Source of the DNA: Roseivirga sp.
GTDB taxonomy: Bacteria > Bacteroidota > Bacteroidia > Cytophagales > Cyclobacteriaceae
Reading direction: 5' to 3'
DNA length: 64,000 nt
Assembly (NCBI GenBank): GCA_029262895.1
Contig: JAJCYM010000099.1
Span: 1-64,000 of the forward strand
Part shown: piece after piece, positions 53,677 to 61,885 of the stretch
Layout of the letters: every line of letters begins with the position of its first letter
Position numbering within the stretch: the stretch's first letter is position 1
Notes under the pieces: generated by a model
Databases searched by the model: none
The model's input: the letters and a program-made list of their open reading frames with translations, nothing else
What the model was told of the DNA's origin: nothing
Translations under genes and position numbers: made by a program

Positions 53677-54279
53677 TTAGAGTTGCTCCTCAAAATCGTC
53701 AAATGCTTTTTTCACAGTAGAGATATTACCCTTGTAAAAGCGAATAATTAAGTAGAGCACCAGGGGTATAAAAACGGCTGCCCCGATTAGTCCATAGAGC
53801 CCTGCTTTAGGATTCTCTATCAAGTCGATCTCCGTGAACATGCCAAAGGCTACAGGGAATAGAAAGATTGGACTGACGGCATTGATGATAATACTGATAC
53901 GCTTGTAAAACCCCAGGCTCTTTCTAAAAGCGTTGAAACGCTTGAGTGTTTCCTGGAAGCTGTTCTTGAATAAATTGATTTGCAATGCTTGTCGAATCAG
54001 TTTGATTCCAAATCCGATGGCAAAGCCTAAAATCATAATGGTTCCTATGCCACCAGTTACTTCGGCCCAATTTTCCAATCTGTTGAAGTTGCCAATGATT
54101 ACTATTAGCGCCACGGCTGTCATGATGACCCCAAAGCCTTCCATCATCACAATTCTTCTGAGTCTTGAGGTTGACTTTTCCTGAGTCATCTTTAATATGA
54201 TGTCACTGGTTAGTCTTTTTTGCTGCTCCAGTTGGTCATTCATTTCAGACCAGGCCAATTTCATTTCATCGAGGTCCAT
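53677..54279 (-). CDS. Four-helix membrane protein in ECF sigma operon (possible anti-sigma factor)
   Basis: 200 residues. A soluble N-terminal helix pair (MDLDEMKLAWSEMNDQLEQQ) is followed by membrane segments near 43-65, 76-95, 130-148 and 159-178 and an acidic end. It begins one base after the sigma-factor stop, the position usual for anti-sigma factors, and has a cytosolic N-terminal part followed by helices. No zinc anti-sigma motif (HxxxCxxC) is present, so the role is inferred from position only. Confidence 0.75.
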   Translation of the reverse strand: MDLDEMKLAWSEMNDQLEQQKRLTSDIILKMTQEKSTSRLRRIVMMEGFGVIMTAVALIVIIGNFNRLENWAEVTGGIGTIMILGFAIGFGIKLIRQALQINLFKNSFQETLKRFNAFRKSLGFYKRISIIINAVSPIFLFPVAFGMFTEIDLIENPKAGLYGLIGAAVFIPLVLYLIIRFYKGNISTVKKAFDDFEEQL

Positions 54280-54280
54280 T

Positions 54281-54766
54281 TCAGTTTTTTATTTGTTGTT
54301 TGAGCTTTGTTTTAATTCTCGAAATTTTGGTTCCTACATTTGAGATTGAAAGACCGGTAATCTGACTGATCTCCTCGTAAGATTTGTCCTCCAGAAAGAG
54401 AAGTATAATTGCTTTCTCCAACTGATTGAGCATTTTGATATGTGCATAAAGTACTTTCAATCTTTCCTCTAGTTCAGAATTATCCTGTTCGGTTAAGTTG
54501 AAAATTGACTGATCCAACGGTTCTAACACCTTATGCTTGGTTGCTTTGCGCATATGGGTGATAGCCGTATTCAGAGCAATGCGATACATCCAGGTACTCC
54601 ACTTTGAAGTGCCTTTGAATGAAGGATATGATTTCCAAAGCTGAAGTACCATTTCCTGATAGAGATCCTTGCGGGTTTCTATGTCATCGGTATAAATGGA
54701 GCTGACTTTGAAAAGTATGCCTTCGTTATCCTTAATCAGTTGAGTAAACTGTTCGGTTTGACTCAT
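54281..54766 (-). CDS. ECF-family RNA polymerase sigma factor
   Basis: 161 residues. Region 2 at about 25-75 (TRKDLYQEMVLQLWKSYPSF, WSTWMYRIALNTAITHMRK) and region 4 at about 105-158 (LEKAIILLFLEDKSYEEISQ, GLSISNVGTKISRIKTKLKQ) are clear. Directs RNA polymerase to its own promoter class, usually in response to envelope stress. It heads a minus-strand group with two membrane proteins and is likely controlled by the next gene product. 132 bases separate it from the end of the winged-helix gene. Confidence 0.93.
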   Translation of the reverse strand: MSQTEQFTQLIKDNEGILFKVSSIYTDDIETRKDLYQEMVLQLWKSYPSFKGTSKWSTWMYRIALNTAITHMRKATKHKVLEPLDQSIFNLTEQDNSELEERLKVLYAHIKMLNQLEKAIILLFLEDKSYEEISQITGLSISNVGTKISRIKTKLKQQIKN

Positions 54767-54898
54767 TCAACTTGTTTTGGTGGATTAGTCGTAGAAGGTC
54801 AGAAAAAATCACAACTGAACAGAAATTTTTTAAAAAAATAGTGAGTGGCTATGCTAATCAAGGGAAAAGAGAGGAGGAGCACTCACCACAAAATCCTT

Positions 54899-55363
54899 TC
54901 AAATCACGCAATAGGAGGCAATTATGAGCAGAATCATTAAGACCGTGGTCAGGATACCAGACACAAAATATTTCAGCTTCTTTGACGAATTTTTGACGGT
55001 CAAACTTTTGTTTATTCCTGGTTTTGGTGATGAAATGGGTGTTGCAGGACAAATCAATTGGTAGCCTTTGTTTCGTACCGTTCGGATGACCTTTCCATGT
55101 TCTTGTTCCTGAAGTAATTTTCGGATAATGGAAATACACCGATTCAGAGAATCATCAGAGACGATAACTTCAGACCAGATGACCTCAAACAATTCCTCCC
55201 TCGATACAATCCGATGATGTTTCCTTATAAGGTAAAACAACACTTGCATGACCTTATCTTCAATTTGGGTCACAGAACCATCGATGATCAATTCATTGGA
55301 GGCCGGGAGCACGGTGACGTTTCCGACCAGGTATGTCTTTTTTATGGTGGAATTATTCTTCAT
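54899..55363 (-). CDS. Tail-anchored winged-helix transcriptional regulator (CadC/ToxR-like)
   Basis: 154 residues. Residues about 8-105 form an OmpR/PhoB-type winged helix: LIIDGSVTQIEDKVMQVLFY, HHRIVSREELFEVIWSEV, DDSLNRCISIIRKLL and IRTVRNKGYQL. One C-terminal helix (about 131-152) then ends the protein, so there is almost no periplasmic part. Known CadC/ToxR regulators have a periplasmic sensor after this helix; here it is missing. It is divergent from the eight-helix protein at 55455, 91 bases between starts. Confidence 0.87.
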   Translation of the reverse strand: MKNNSTIKKTYLVGNVTVLPASNELIIDGSVTQIEDKVMQVLFYLIRKHHRIVSREELFEVIWSEVIVSDDSLNRCISIIRKLLQEQEHGKVIRTVRNKGYQLICPATPISSPKPGINKSLTVKNSSKKLKYFVSGILTTVLMILLIIASYCVI

Positions 55364-55454
55364 CTGTTAACATATCAGTTTCGCATCAGGTAACTGACCG
55401 AGCCACTATCTACTTTCAGGATGTTATTGCATACGATCAGACTTAGATTAAGAT

Positions 55455-56213
55455 ATGAATGTTACAAAGAAAGCAGAAAAGAACCTTGTGGTTTTGTTGA
55501 GCGCCTTTGCACTGTTATGGCGTATTTGGACCTGGTCATCCATAGATTTTCAATCAGTCCTAACAGAAGGACCGTCTGTCAATTTTACCATGATTCTTGG
55601 AATTATGGGCCTTTCGATTGTCATCTTAGGGTTTGCAGTCTACTGGAAATATAAGTCTGATATTGCCTTCGCATTCTTTCTCTATTGCTTTGCAATGGCC
55701 ATACATTGGGGAAGTCATCCGAAAAGTGAGGCAGTCGATCAAGATTTTCTATTGAGTCTGTACACCTATCTTTCTATATTTCTGGGAAGTTCAATTCTCC
55801 ATTTTTCAAGAATTTTCCCCGAATCCCGCCAACCTTCAAAACGAGGCCTTCTTTTGATATACATGCCAGGGATTATTGGGTTTGTCTTGTTGTTGGGGAC
55901 CTTTATCGAGATTAATTTTCAGGATATGCTGCTCATTGCAGAACCTCTTTTCGTGAATCTTTTTGCTCTGATAGGAGCAATAATCTTGTTTAGTAAATTC
56001 TTTAAGAGCTCAGCAAATCGAATCAACAAACGGGGGCTTGGCATAGTTTGTACTGGGATACTTTTGGCCAACCTTCCTTATACATTCTCTGAATTTATTC
56101 CTGCCTTAAATTTTGCTGGTTATACGGATGACTTGATTTATAGACTTCTCTTTGCTCTTCAACCCATTGCTTTCGCAATAGGGGTAGTTAAGGTATCCGT
56201 TCCAAAAGGTTGA
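55455..56213 (+). CDS. Eight-helix membrane protein of unknown function
   Basis: 252 residues from ATG 55455. Hydrophobic segments near 11-27, 44-64, 70-86, 97-118, 130-150, 155-180, 194-212 and 227-247; loops are short and no catalytic motif is seen. The arrangement recalls the membrane-sensor portions of bacterial histidine kinases without a kinase domain. Its divergent arrangement with the tail-anchored regulator suggests it could be the signal partner. This is inference. Confidence 0.75.
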   Translation: MNVTKKAEKNLVVLLSAFALLWRIWTWSSIDFQSVLTEGPSVNFTMILGIMGLSIVILGFAVYWKYKSDIAFAFFLYCFAMAIHWGSHPKSEAVDQDFLLSLYTYLSIFLGSSILHFSRIFPESRQPSKRGLLLIYMPGIIGFVLLLGTFIEINFQDMLLIAEPLFVNLFALIGAIILFSKFFKSSANRINKRGLGIVCTGILLANLPYTFSEFIPALNFAGYTDDLIYRLLFALQPIAFAIGVVKVSVPKG

Positions 56214-56228
56214 TGAGTTCTTAAGGAG

Positions 56229-56675
56229 TTATTTTTCCTTATCTAATTCAAAATCTTGGTGACAATCAAAGCAATGGAGTTCCTTTTTGTAGAAGGGCCC
56301 AGGAATACCGATTAAAAGAAGAAATGCTGCCCACCAGGAATTTGGTTTTTTGTTGATTGAAATATTGTCTGAACCGCAGTTAGGACAAATGCTCTGAGCA
56401 GGATCTGTTGTCTTTTTCTGTAAATGTTCTTTTGTAGCCTTGGCCTCATTATCGGTTATTAACCCTGCTTCCTCCAATAGCGGTAGAGAACTCTCAAGGT
56501 CACTTTCCATTATTTGAAGTTGTACCCCACCCATGGCGTTTGACAAGAAGTTATCCGTTTGAATGGTCAGCTCATTCTTCAGAAAGACTGGTATTCCTTC
56601 GGCTTCCAATCGGCTCTTGATTACATAGGCTTCTTGGGGATAAGTGAAAGTGGCTACAGTAATAAACTTACTCAT
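56229..56675 (-). CDS. DUF2007-type protein with C-terminal zinc ribbon
   Basis: 148 residues. Residues 1-75 match the DUF2007 ferredoxin-like fold (FTYPQEAYVIKSRLEAEGIP, VFLKNELT, GGVQLQIMESDLESSLPLL). The C-terminal third has two Cys pairs, CPNC and CFDC, that form a zinc ribbon, separated by a short hydrophobic segment (AAFLLLIGIPG). DUF2007 proteins are often annotated as putative signal-transducing; no activity is established. Nine bases after the ChaN-like gene, so co-transcribed. Confidence 0.83.
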   Translation of the reverse strand: MSKFITVATFTYPQEAYVIKSRLEAEGIPVFLKNELTIQTDNFLSNAMGGVQLQIMESDLESSLPLLEEAGLITDNEAKATKEHLQKKTTDPAQSICPNCGSDNISINKKPNSWWAAFLLLIGIPGPFYKKELHCFDCHQDFELDKEK

Positions 56676-56684
56676 GCGGAATAA

Positions 56685-57506
56685 TCAGTTTTTAGTCAGG
56701 TGCAATTCTCTTGCAGGGCGTGAGCCATGAATACTATCCATTTCGTAGATACCATCATAGTCAGGCAGGGCAGGATCAAAGGAAATACCTACTTCACCAG
56801 TACCTCTTCCTCCTAATTTGTGTACACCGCAGCCTTCACCACTTAAACATACCCAGGCCGAACCACCTGCATAGCTCTGTCTTAAAGAGACCACTTTTCC
56901 TTTTCCTAATTCTGCCAGAACACGAGTACCCATTCGTGTTCCACCTGGATTGACCCTATTGTGGAGGTTGCCCGTTAATACGGCAAAGAAATTGGACGGC
57001 CTCTTTTGCACTTCTGTCAAAATCCGGTCTGCCATTTCAAAATCGCGATCACTGGAGCTGGGTTTATCAATAAGAATTACATTGACAGGCTTACCACTCA
57101 GTTTCAGTAACCTCATAGCTTCAAGCAATTGTAGCATGGCTTGACTAGCCCTGCCATCTTGATATTGCCTTGCCCAAAAGTTTAAGCCCAATACCATGTT
57201 TCTGGCTGATTCTAAGTTCTCAGAATCGAGAAATAAATCTATTGCCTGTTGATCAACTCTGGGCAATTCAAGGCCTACTGTCACTTCCAAACCCTCACTC
57301 AGGGCATTACAAATCAATTGTTCTATGGCCTTGGGTGCTTCCACAGTACCATGCATTTCCCCCAACAATACTATTTGCCCAGGAAGCAGAAGTGAGTTGA
57401 GCCCTGGTATGGTTTTACAGTTGTTTGGGCTGCAACCGCTCAATATTAAAAAGCTGACTAAAAACGGAATGAGAACTGTTTTTTTCTCTCGAATGCATAT
57501 GCTCAT
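56685..57506 (-). CDS. ChaN/EreA-like lipoprotein of unknown function
   Basis: 273 residues from ATG 57506; the preceding in-frame TTG is not needed. The signal peptide ends in lipobox LSGC. The body shows VLLGEMHGTVEAPKAIEQL, GLELPRVDQQAIDLFL and FFAVLTGNLHNR, which resemble the haem-binding ChaN / erythromycin-esterase-like superfamily (Glu and His in GExHG, His in GNLHN). GGSAWVCLSGEGCGVHK near the end contains two Cys that may form a disulfide. Activity unknown. Confidence 0.7.
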   Translation of the reverse strand: MSICIREKKTVLIPFLVSFLILSGCSPNNCKTIPGLNSLLLPGQIVLLGEMHGTVEAPKAIEQLICNALSEGLEVTVGLELPRVDQQAIDLFLDSENLESARNMVLGLNFWARQYQDGRASQAMLQLLEAMRLLKLSGKPVNVILIDKPSSSDRDFEMADRILTEVQKRPSNFFAVLTGNLHNRVNPGGTRMGTRVLAELGKGKVVSLRQSYAGGSAWVCLSGEGCGVHKLGGRGTGEVGISFDPALPDYDGIYEMDSIHGSRPARELHLTKN

Positions 57507-57614
57507 GACCAAACTCTTGAGTTGACAGTTTTAGGTACGGCATATTTAATTCAATCTCAACCTTTTTAACCAAAAACATTGAAACGATCCACCTTTAAAC
57601 CAAAGTTCGATTAG

Positions 57615-59285
57615 TCATTTATTGCCGCCATATGCTTTCATCTTGTCCAACTGGTCCTTTGCATTTTTACCCGTAGGTCCATTAGGATCTAATTCCAATG
57701 CCTTTCCGTAATAAAGTGCCGCCTTTTTGAAATCTCTTTGGTTCATATAGGCCTCCGCAAGACTGTCCCAACCATTTGCAATTGTCGGGTATAGTTTGGT
57801 GTTGGTGGTGAAAATTGCAAGGGCAGTGGGGAAATCATTATTATTCATGAACTGATAACCCAGAGCATTCATTTCGTTGTTAATACCAATGAATTTGTTT
57901 TCGGGATTATCCTTAAAACTGAATGCCGTCAGCTCAGCTCCTTTATAGTCCTTTTGCTCGTATTTTGAGCGAATGACAGCCATGACATCCGGGACATTTG
58001 ATTTATAAGACAAAACGGCTTCGAGTACAGGGTCTTGGTTGGTTCGATAATCTTCAGAAGACATTTCCACATTGATTTCCGGAGCTGTCCAAAGACGCAT
58101 ATCCCGCGGATCATGGTTTTGCCACCATAGATAGGAGAGCCTGACATCTAGATTGCTAATAGGCAAGGTTTCTATTTGTACATCACCAAAGAAGTTCACA
58201 TTTTCAGCTGTAGGTTCACCAATGAAAGTGGTCTCGGTGTACTTTTCCAATTCGTTGACCAGATTCTGTGCAGCGGAGAAGGTAGACCTACCGATTATGG
58301 TAAAGAGCTTGCCTTTTTTATTGACCTTTGATTGGATCAGCCCAAGAATTACCGGTTTGTTCTTTTGGTTATTTCCACCGCTATTAACTCTCAAATCGAG
58401 AATAAATTTCTCAACTGGATTATTGTCCACGAAATCAAAAACACGCTTATAAAAGCTCGGGATATTTTCGCTGGGATCATCACGTATTTGACTTTGTCTA
58501 ACATATAGGGTTTTCGAGGCTTCCAGATATTTAAAGTGATAGGCCTTTTGGATATTCTCAATCCAAAGTGGTGTCTGATTGAGGTCACGACTAATCACCC
58601 ACTCATTTCCTCCAAAAACAAATCCATAGTAAGCAGGGATTTCAACTCCCTCTTTTACCGGAAAATTGATAGTAAATTGCTTGCCATCTTTTTCAAAACG
58701 TATGGGAACATTGGTTAAACTCTGACTTATGCCCTGGGCGTGAAGCACTTCAGGTATAGACAAATATTTGACACCATAGGATTTAAAGAATTGCTCATTT
58801 TCTATACTCACTACTGGCCTGATAGCATCCAATGCCTCATCAATAGATTTGGTCCCTATTTTAATCACCTTGGCACCTACAGCCTTCTCATAATCCTTGT
58901 GAATGCCTTGTACAAAGAGGCCATCACTGAATATGTAGAAGTTGATAGGGATTTTATGAAAACCTGTTTTGACAGCAGGCCCGTGCATACTAAATGCCAA
59001 GGGCATACCCGTATGGCCATACTTGAACATGGCCGCTAGTTTGGCAAATCCCACAATGATCTCATGACGCTCCAAGTTGGGTATGTCCTTTCTCAAGCTT
59101 GCTACAGCCGAGTCAAAATCTTGCTTCGTGACTCGATAGAAGAGGGGTTCGTATTTAGTGTGGACTAGTTTCTGAAAATAATCTAAATCTTGTCTCCACT
59201 GATCTGAGGAGAGTTTGGTTTGTGCTTGACTTGAAATGAATAAGGCACAACCTAGAAGAGTAAAAAGGTATTTCATTTTTGACAT
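57615..59285 (-). CDS. Exported S41-family peptidase with C-terminal TPR units
   Basis: 556 residues from ATG 59285 (MSKMKYLFTLLGCALFIS); ATG 59276 is equally possible, and a longer start would lack a proper signal peptide. The S41 core contains KFILDLRVNSGGNNQ, TIIGRSTFSAAQNLVNELE with the predicted catalytic Ser, and FIGEPTAENVNFFGD. The last 100 residues are TPR-like (GYQFMNNNDFPTALAIF, AEAYMNQRDFKKAALYYGKA). Probably periplasmic processing or surface protease. A 46-bp degenerate copy of its 5' coding region lies at 60188-60233. Confidence 0.88.
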   Translation of the reverse strand: MSKMKYLFTLLGCALFISSQAQTKLSSDQWRQDLDYFQKLVHTKYEPLFYRVTKQDFDSAVASLRKDIPNLERHEIIVGFAKLAAMFKYGHTGMPLAFSMHGPAVKTGFHKIPINFYIFSDGLFVQGIHKDYEKAVGAKVIKIGTKSIDEALDAIRPVVSIENEQFFKSYGVKYLSIPEVLHAQGISQSLTNVPIRFEKDGKQFTINFPVKEGVEIPAYYGFVFGGNEWVISRDLNQTPLWIENIQKAYHFKYLEASKTLYVRQSQIRDDPSENIPSFYKRVFDFVDNNPVEKFILDLRVNSGGNNQKNKPVILGLIQSKVNKKGKLFTIIGRSTFSAAQNLVNELEKYTETTFIGEPTAENVNFFGDVQIETLPISNLDVRLSYLWWQNHDPRDMRLWTAPEINVEMSSEDYRTNQDPVLEAVLSYKSNVPDVMAVIRSKYEQKDYKGAELTAFSFKDNPENKFIGINNEMNALGYQFMNNNDFPTALAIFTTNTKLYPTIANGWDSLAEAYMNQRDFKKAALYYGKALELDPNGPTGKNAKDQLDKMKAYGGNK

Positions 59286-59580
59286 TTGTTGTGTTGGATA
59301 ATTAGTCGACCAACCACGGTCGCCTTTCATTTTTCAAAGAATCGAATGTTCCTTGAAAATTGTCATAAAATGTATGTCCTTATTTAGTCCTTTTTTATTA
59401 GGTGAACGTTTGGAGTTCGGTGTTGATAGCTTGCTCTATATGTGTCAATACAGTTATGGAATAGTGGTCAACAGTAATAAGGTAAATTCCGTCAGAGTTG
59501 AATTTCCCAATAACTCTATCCTAAATTTATTTAGAATTGACTAGCTTAACCGTTTTGGTCGATCTTTCATCTTTTTCATC

Positions 59581-60180
59581 ATGAAACTCAAACATCTTTA
59601 TTCACTTTTGCTGCTTTCTACTGTTACTCTTTCCTCGATGGGACAAGAGTATCACTTAGGGTTAAGAGCGGGTTATAGTCAGGCCAATTTAGAGGCAGAT
59701 GACGAATCCGCATTTACTCTAAAAGCTCGCCAGGCTTTTACATTTGCCTTCACTCATAATCTCCGCTTTCGTCAATCTCCAATAGGTTTCTCCATAGAAA
59801 CAGGTTATGTCCTTAAGGGAGCGAGGATTAGTGATCCGGGAAATGACTATCGTCTTCAGTACATGAATTTCCCTGTATTGCTTGACATTTACCCAAGCGA
59901 AAATCTGCGTTTAAGTGTCGGTCCTGAGATTTCGTTTTTAGCTGATGCGAGAAACCGTACCACAGATAGCACCAGTGTTAATCTGAATAGCGTTTTTGAT
60001 AAACGCTGGGAGTTATCAGGAACGATTGGATTGAGTTATGCACTCGACTTTTTTGTGGATATAGGTGCTCGTTATACTCACGGATTTTCCAAATACGAGA
60101 ATTTGGATGCGATTCTTAACAGAAGGGAACAATACAATAGTTACTTTCAAATCTACTTTGGGATAAAGCTCGCCAACTGA
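59581..60180 (+). CDS. Outer-membrane beta-barrel protein (PorT-like)
   Basis: 199 residues from ATG 59581 with a signal peptide (MKLKHLYSLLLLSTVTLSS). Alternating amphipathic strands (YHLGLRAGYSQANL, FSIETGYVLKGAR, YMNFPVLLDIY, LRLSVGPEISFLAD, GLSYALDFFVDIGARYTHGF) and a terminal strand FQIYFGIKLAN ending in a polar Asn, as in Bacteroidota OMP_b-brl proteins. YMNFPVLL and GPEISFL are typical of the PorT family. Function not assigned. Confidence 0.87.
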   Translation: MKLKHLYSLLLLSTVTLSSMGQEYHLGLRAGYSQANLEADDESAFTLKARQAFTFAFTHNLRFRQSPIGFSIETGYVLKGARISDPGNDYRLQYMNFPVLLDIYPSENLRLSVGPEISFLADARNRTTDSTSVNLNSVFDKRWELSGTIGLSYALDFFVDIGARYTHGFSKYENLDAILNRREQYNSYFQIYFGIKLAN

Positions 60181-60187
60181 TTACCGG

Positions 60188-60233
60188 AAAATAATCTAAA
60201 CCTCGTCTCTATTGATTTGAGGAGAGATTGGTT
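60188..60233 (-). pseudogene. 46-bp relic of an S41 peptidase gene 5' region
   Basis: 40 of 46 bases match 59176-59221, inside the N-terminal coding part of the S41 peptidase gene, in the same orientation. The relic would read TNLSSNQ-stop-RRGLDYF against TKLSSDQWRQDLDYF in the intact gene. Five of six differences are transitions. It directly abuts the stop codon of the SnoaL-like gene. Confidence 0.7.
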
Positions 60234-60701
60234 TCACCAATACTCTAAAATTCGAGAAATCTGACCCTTTCTGATTTCAAAAAGGGTCATCTCTAATTTA
60301 CCGGCAATAGGACCATTCTCCCCTTTAGTCATGAAGCGTTTTTCTACAACGACCGCGTTGAGGCCGATGATCATGTTCTCCCTTTTAAAAGCTACAACTT
60401 TGCCATTGTAGCCTCCATTTTTTTGATTGTTCACGTATCCGTTGTACAAGTTTTCACGTGTGTAGGTGCCACCATATTTAGGGTGGACGTAAGTGAAATC
60501 CTCGGTGAACATCGCGAAAATTGCATCAATGTCTTCTACAGTAGACCCTGATTGAAAGACACTTAAATTGAGCGTATAGTATTGATCTATTATTGTTTTT
60601 AAGGAGTCTTTGTGGGCATCGGTAGCCTCCTGTGCATGGATGTAAACCGGGGTTATAAATAATGCGAAAATCAGAAAATGGGCGAGAATTGGCTTTTTCA
60701 T
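60234..60701 (-). CDS. Exported SnoaL/NTF2-like protein
   Basis: 155 residues with a signal peptide (MKKPILAHFLIFALFITPVY). One NTF2-like domain: IDQYYTLNLSVFQSG, DIDAIFAMFTEDFTYVHPKY and GGTYTRENLYNGYV, ending in KGQISRILEYW as typical for SnoaL-like members. The fold serves in enzymes, binding proteins and inhibitors; catalytic residues cannot be assigned. Its 3' end touches the S41 relic. Confidence 0.8.
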   Translation of the reverse strand: MKKPILAHFLIFALFITPVYIHAQEATDAHKDSLKTIIDQYYTLNLSVFQSGSTVEDIDAIFAMFTEDFTYVHPKYGGTYTRENLYNGYVNNQKNGGYNGKVVAFKRENMIIGLNAVVVEKRFMTKGENGPIAGKLEMTLFEIRKGQISRILEYW

Positions 60702-60823
60702 CTGTTGAATAACGCGAAACAGCCATGGAGGTTAGTCAAAAAATAAAGGTAATTTCTGGAACAAATAGGGGTTGGTTTGGAATTGGTTGTTTGTTTTGTA
60801 AGTCGTACTTTGAATTTTCGTAT

Positions 60824-61558
60824 ATGCGTAAGATAGCCATGCAGACCCTGAGAACTTCTTTAATGTGTCTTTCCTTGATTTTGATGGGGCATTCTATCGT
60901 CCTTGGACAAGAAAAGTATAACATTGGTGACTTTAGTTTGGAAGGCGATTTGGATGCCTGGTATGAATCAAAAAATCGTTCGGTTGGTTCGTTAGAGGCT
61001 GTAGGCACTTATTTGACCGTCTCAGCACCCTTCTTGTCTTTGAAAGATCAGTACATATCCAAGTATTGGGAACTCTCTAATATTTCATATCGTGGTCGTG
61101 TCTTCCACAACGTTGGCTTGGTATATGACACCTTTCTGGATGTTGTGTTCTTGAAGGATCCACTAAGGTCCTTCCCCATTAAAGTTCAACAGGATCACGT
61201 AGAATGGTTTGAGATCAAGGGTCATCATTTTGAAAGGGTTGAAGGACAGGAAGGATTTTACGAAGTGCTCTACAATGGTGATTCGCATACGCTTTTGAAA
61301 AAAGTGAGGATTGTAAAGAAAGGTGAAAGTTCTCACACAGAGGAGGCTTACTATGAAAGAACAAATAAGTACTTAATGAAGATGAATGGGCAGTTAAAGC
61401 CTGTACTCAAAAAATCATCTTTTATAAAATTGTTTCCCTCAAGGAAAGCGGATATCAATAATTATGTAAAAGCAAATCTGAGATCCAAGTTTAATAAGGA
61501 TCTTGACGCCTCTCTCATACAGTTGGCCGAACTCTGTGATGTGCGTTTGAAGCCTTAA
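60824..61558 (+). CDS. Exported protein of unknown function
   Basis: 244 residues from ATG 60824, chosen because MRKIAMQTLRTSLMCLSLIL is a signal peptide; the frame is open further upstream, and ATG 60839 is also possible. The mature part (KYNIGDFSLEGDLDAWYESK, YRGRVFHNVGLVYDTFLDVV, FYEVLYNGDSHTLLKKVRIV) is mixed alpha/beta and ends with helical RSKFNKDLDASLIQLAELC. Bacteroidota proteins of this kind are annotated as hypothetical. A weak TTG-N19-GTACTTTG pattern lies just before the ATG. Confidence 0.7.
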   Translation: MRKIAMQTLRTSLMCLSLILMGHSIVLGQEKYNIGDFSLEGDLDAWYESKNRSVGSLEAVGTYLTVSAPFLSLKDQYISKYWELSNISYRGRVFHNVGLVYDTFLDVVFLKDPLRSFPIKVQQDHVEWFEIKGHHFERVEGQEGFYEVLYNGDSHTLLKKVRIVKKGESSHTEEAYYERTNKYLMKMNGQLKPVLKKSSFIKLFPSRKADINNYVKANLRSKFNKDLDASLIQLAELCDVRLKP

Positions 61559-61885
61559 ACCTGAACTCTAATAATTTGGGGGTCGCTCTGATTTGGATTG
61601 AGCTAGCTGCCTTTCTTGACTGACTGCCTCATAAATCGAACTTATCCTAAATATCACGACTATTTATTTCTCCCAACCATTTATTTTTAACTGATTGATT
61701 GTCAGTAGTTAAAAAAATAAATTCACCATGAAATGAGACACTGATTGCCTATTCGTGAAGAGAGGTAATAAGGGGAAAGGGAGAATAAGTTGTCTTTTTC
61801 ATGAGACCGACAAAAGCTTAGTATTTAGCAACCAGAATACCCTCAGGGTGGTGTAGTGAACCAACGCTGAGTCAACCTTAGATCA
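61559..61885. other. Intergenic region without a gene
   Basis: 327 bases upstream of the TonB-dependent receptor gene. AT-rich with TATTTATT and TTTATTTTT runs (about 61660-61720) that could favour bending. No convincing TTG-N20-TAnnTTTG promoter, terminator or open frame was found. Confidence 0.55.

Noticed and set aside
54858-55139. Separate small minus-strand gene
   Set aside because: It overlaps the winged-helix regulator in another frame and lacks any recognisable pattern.
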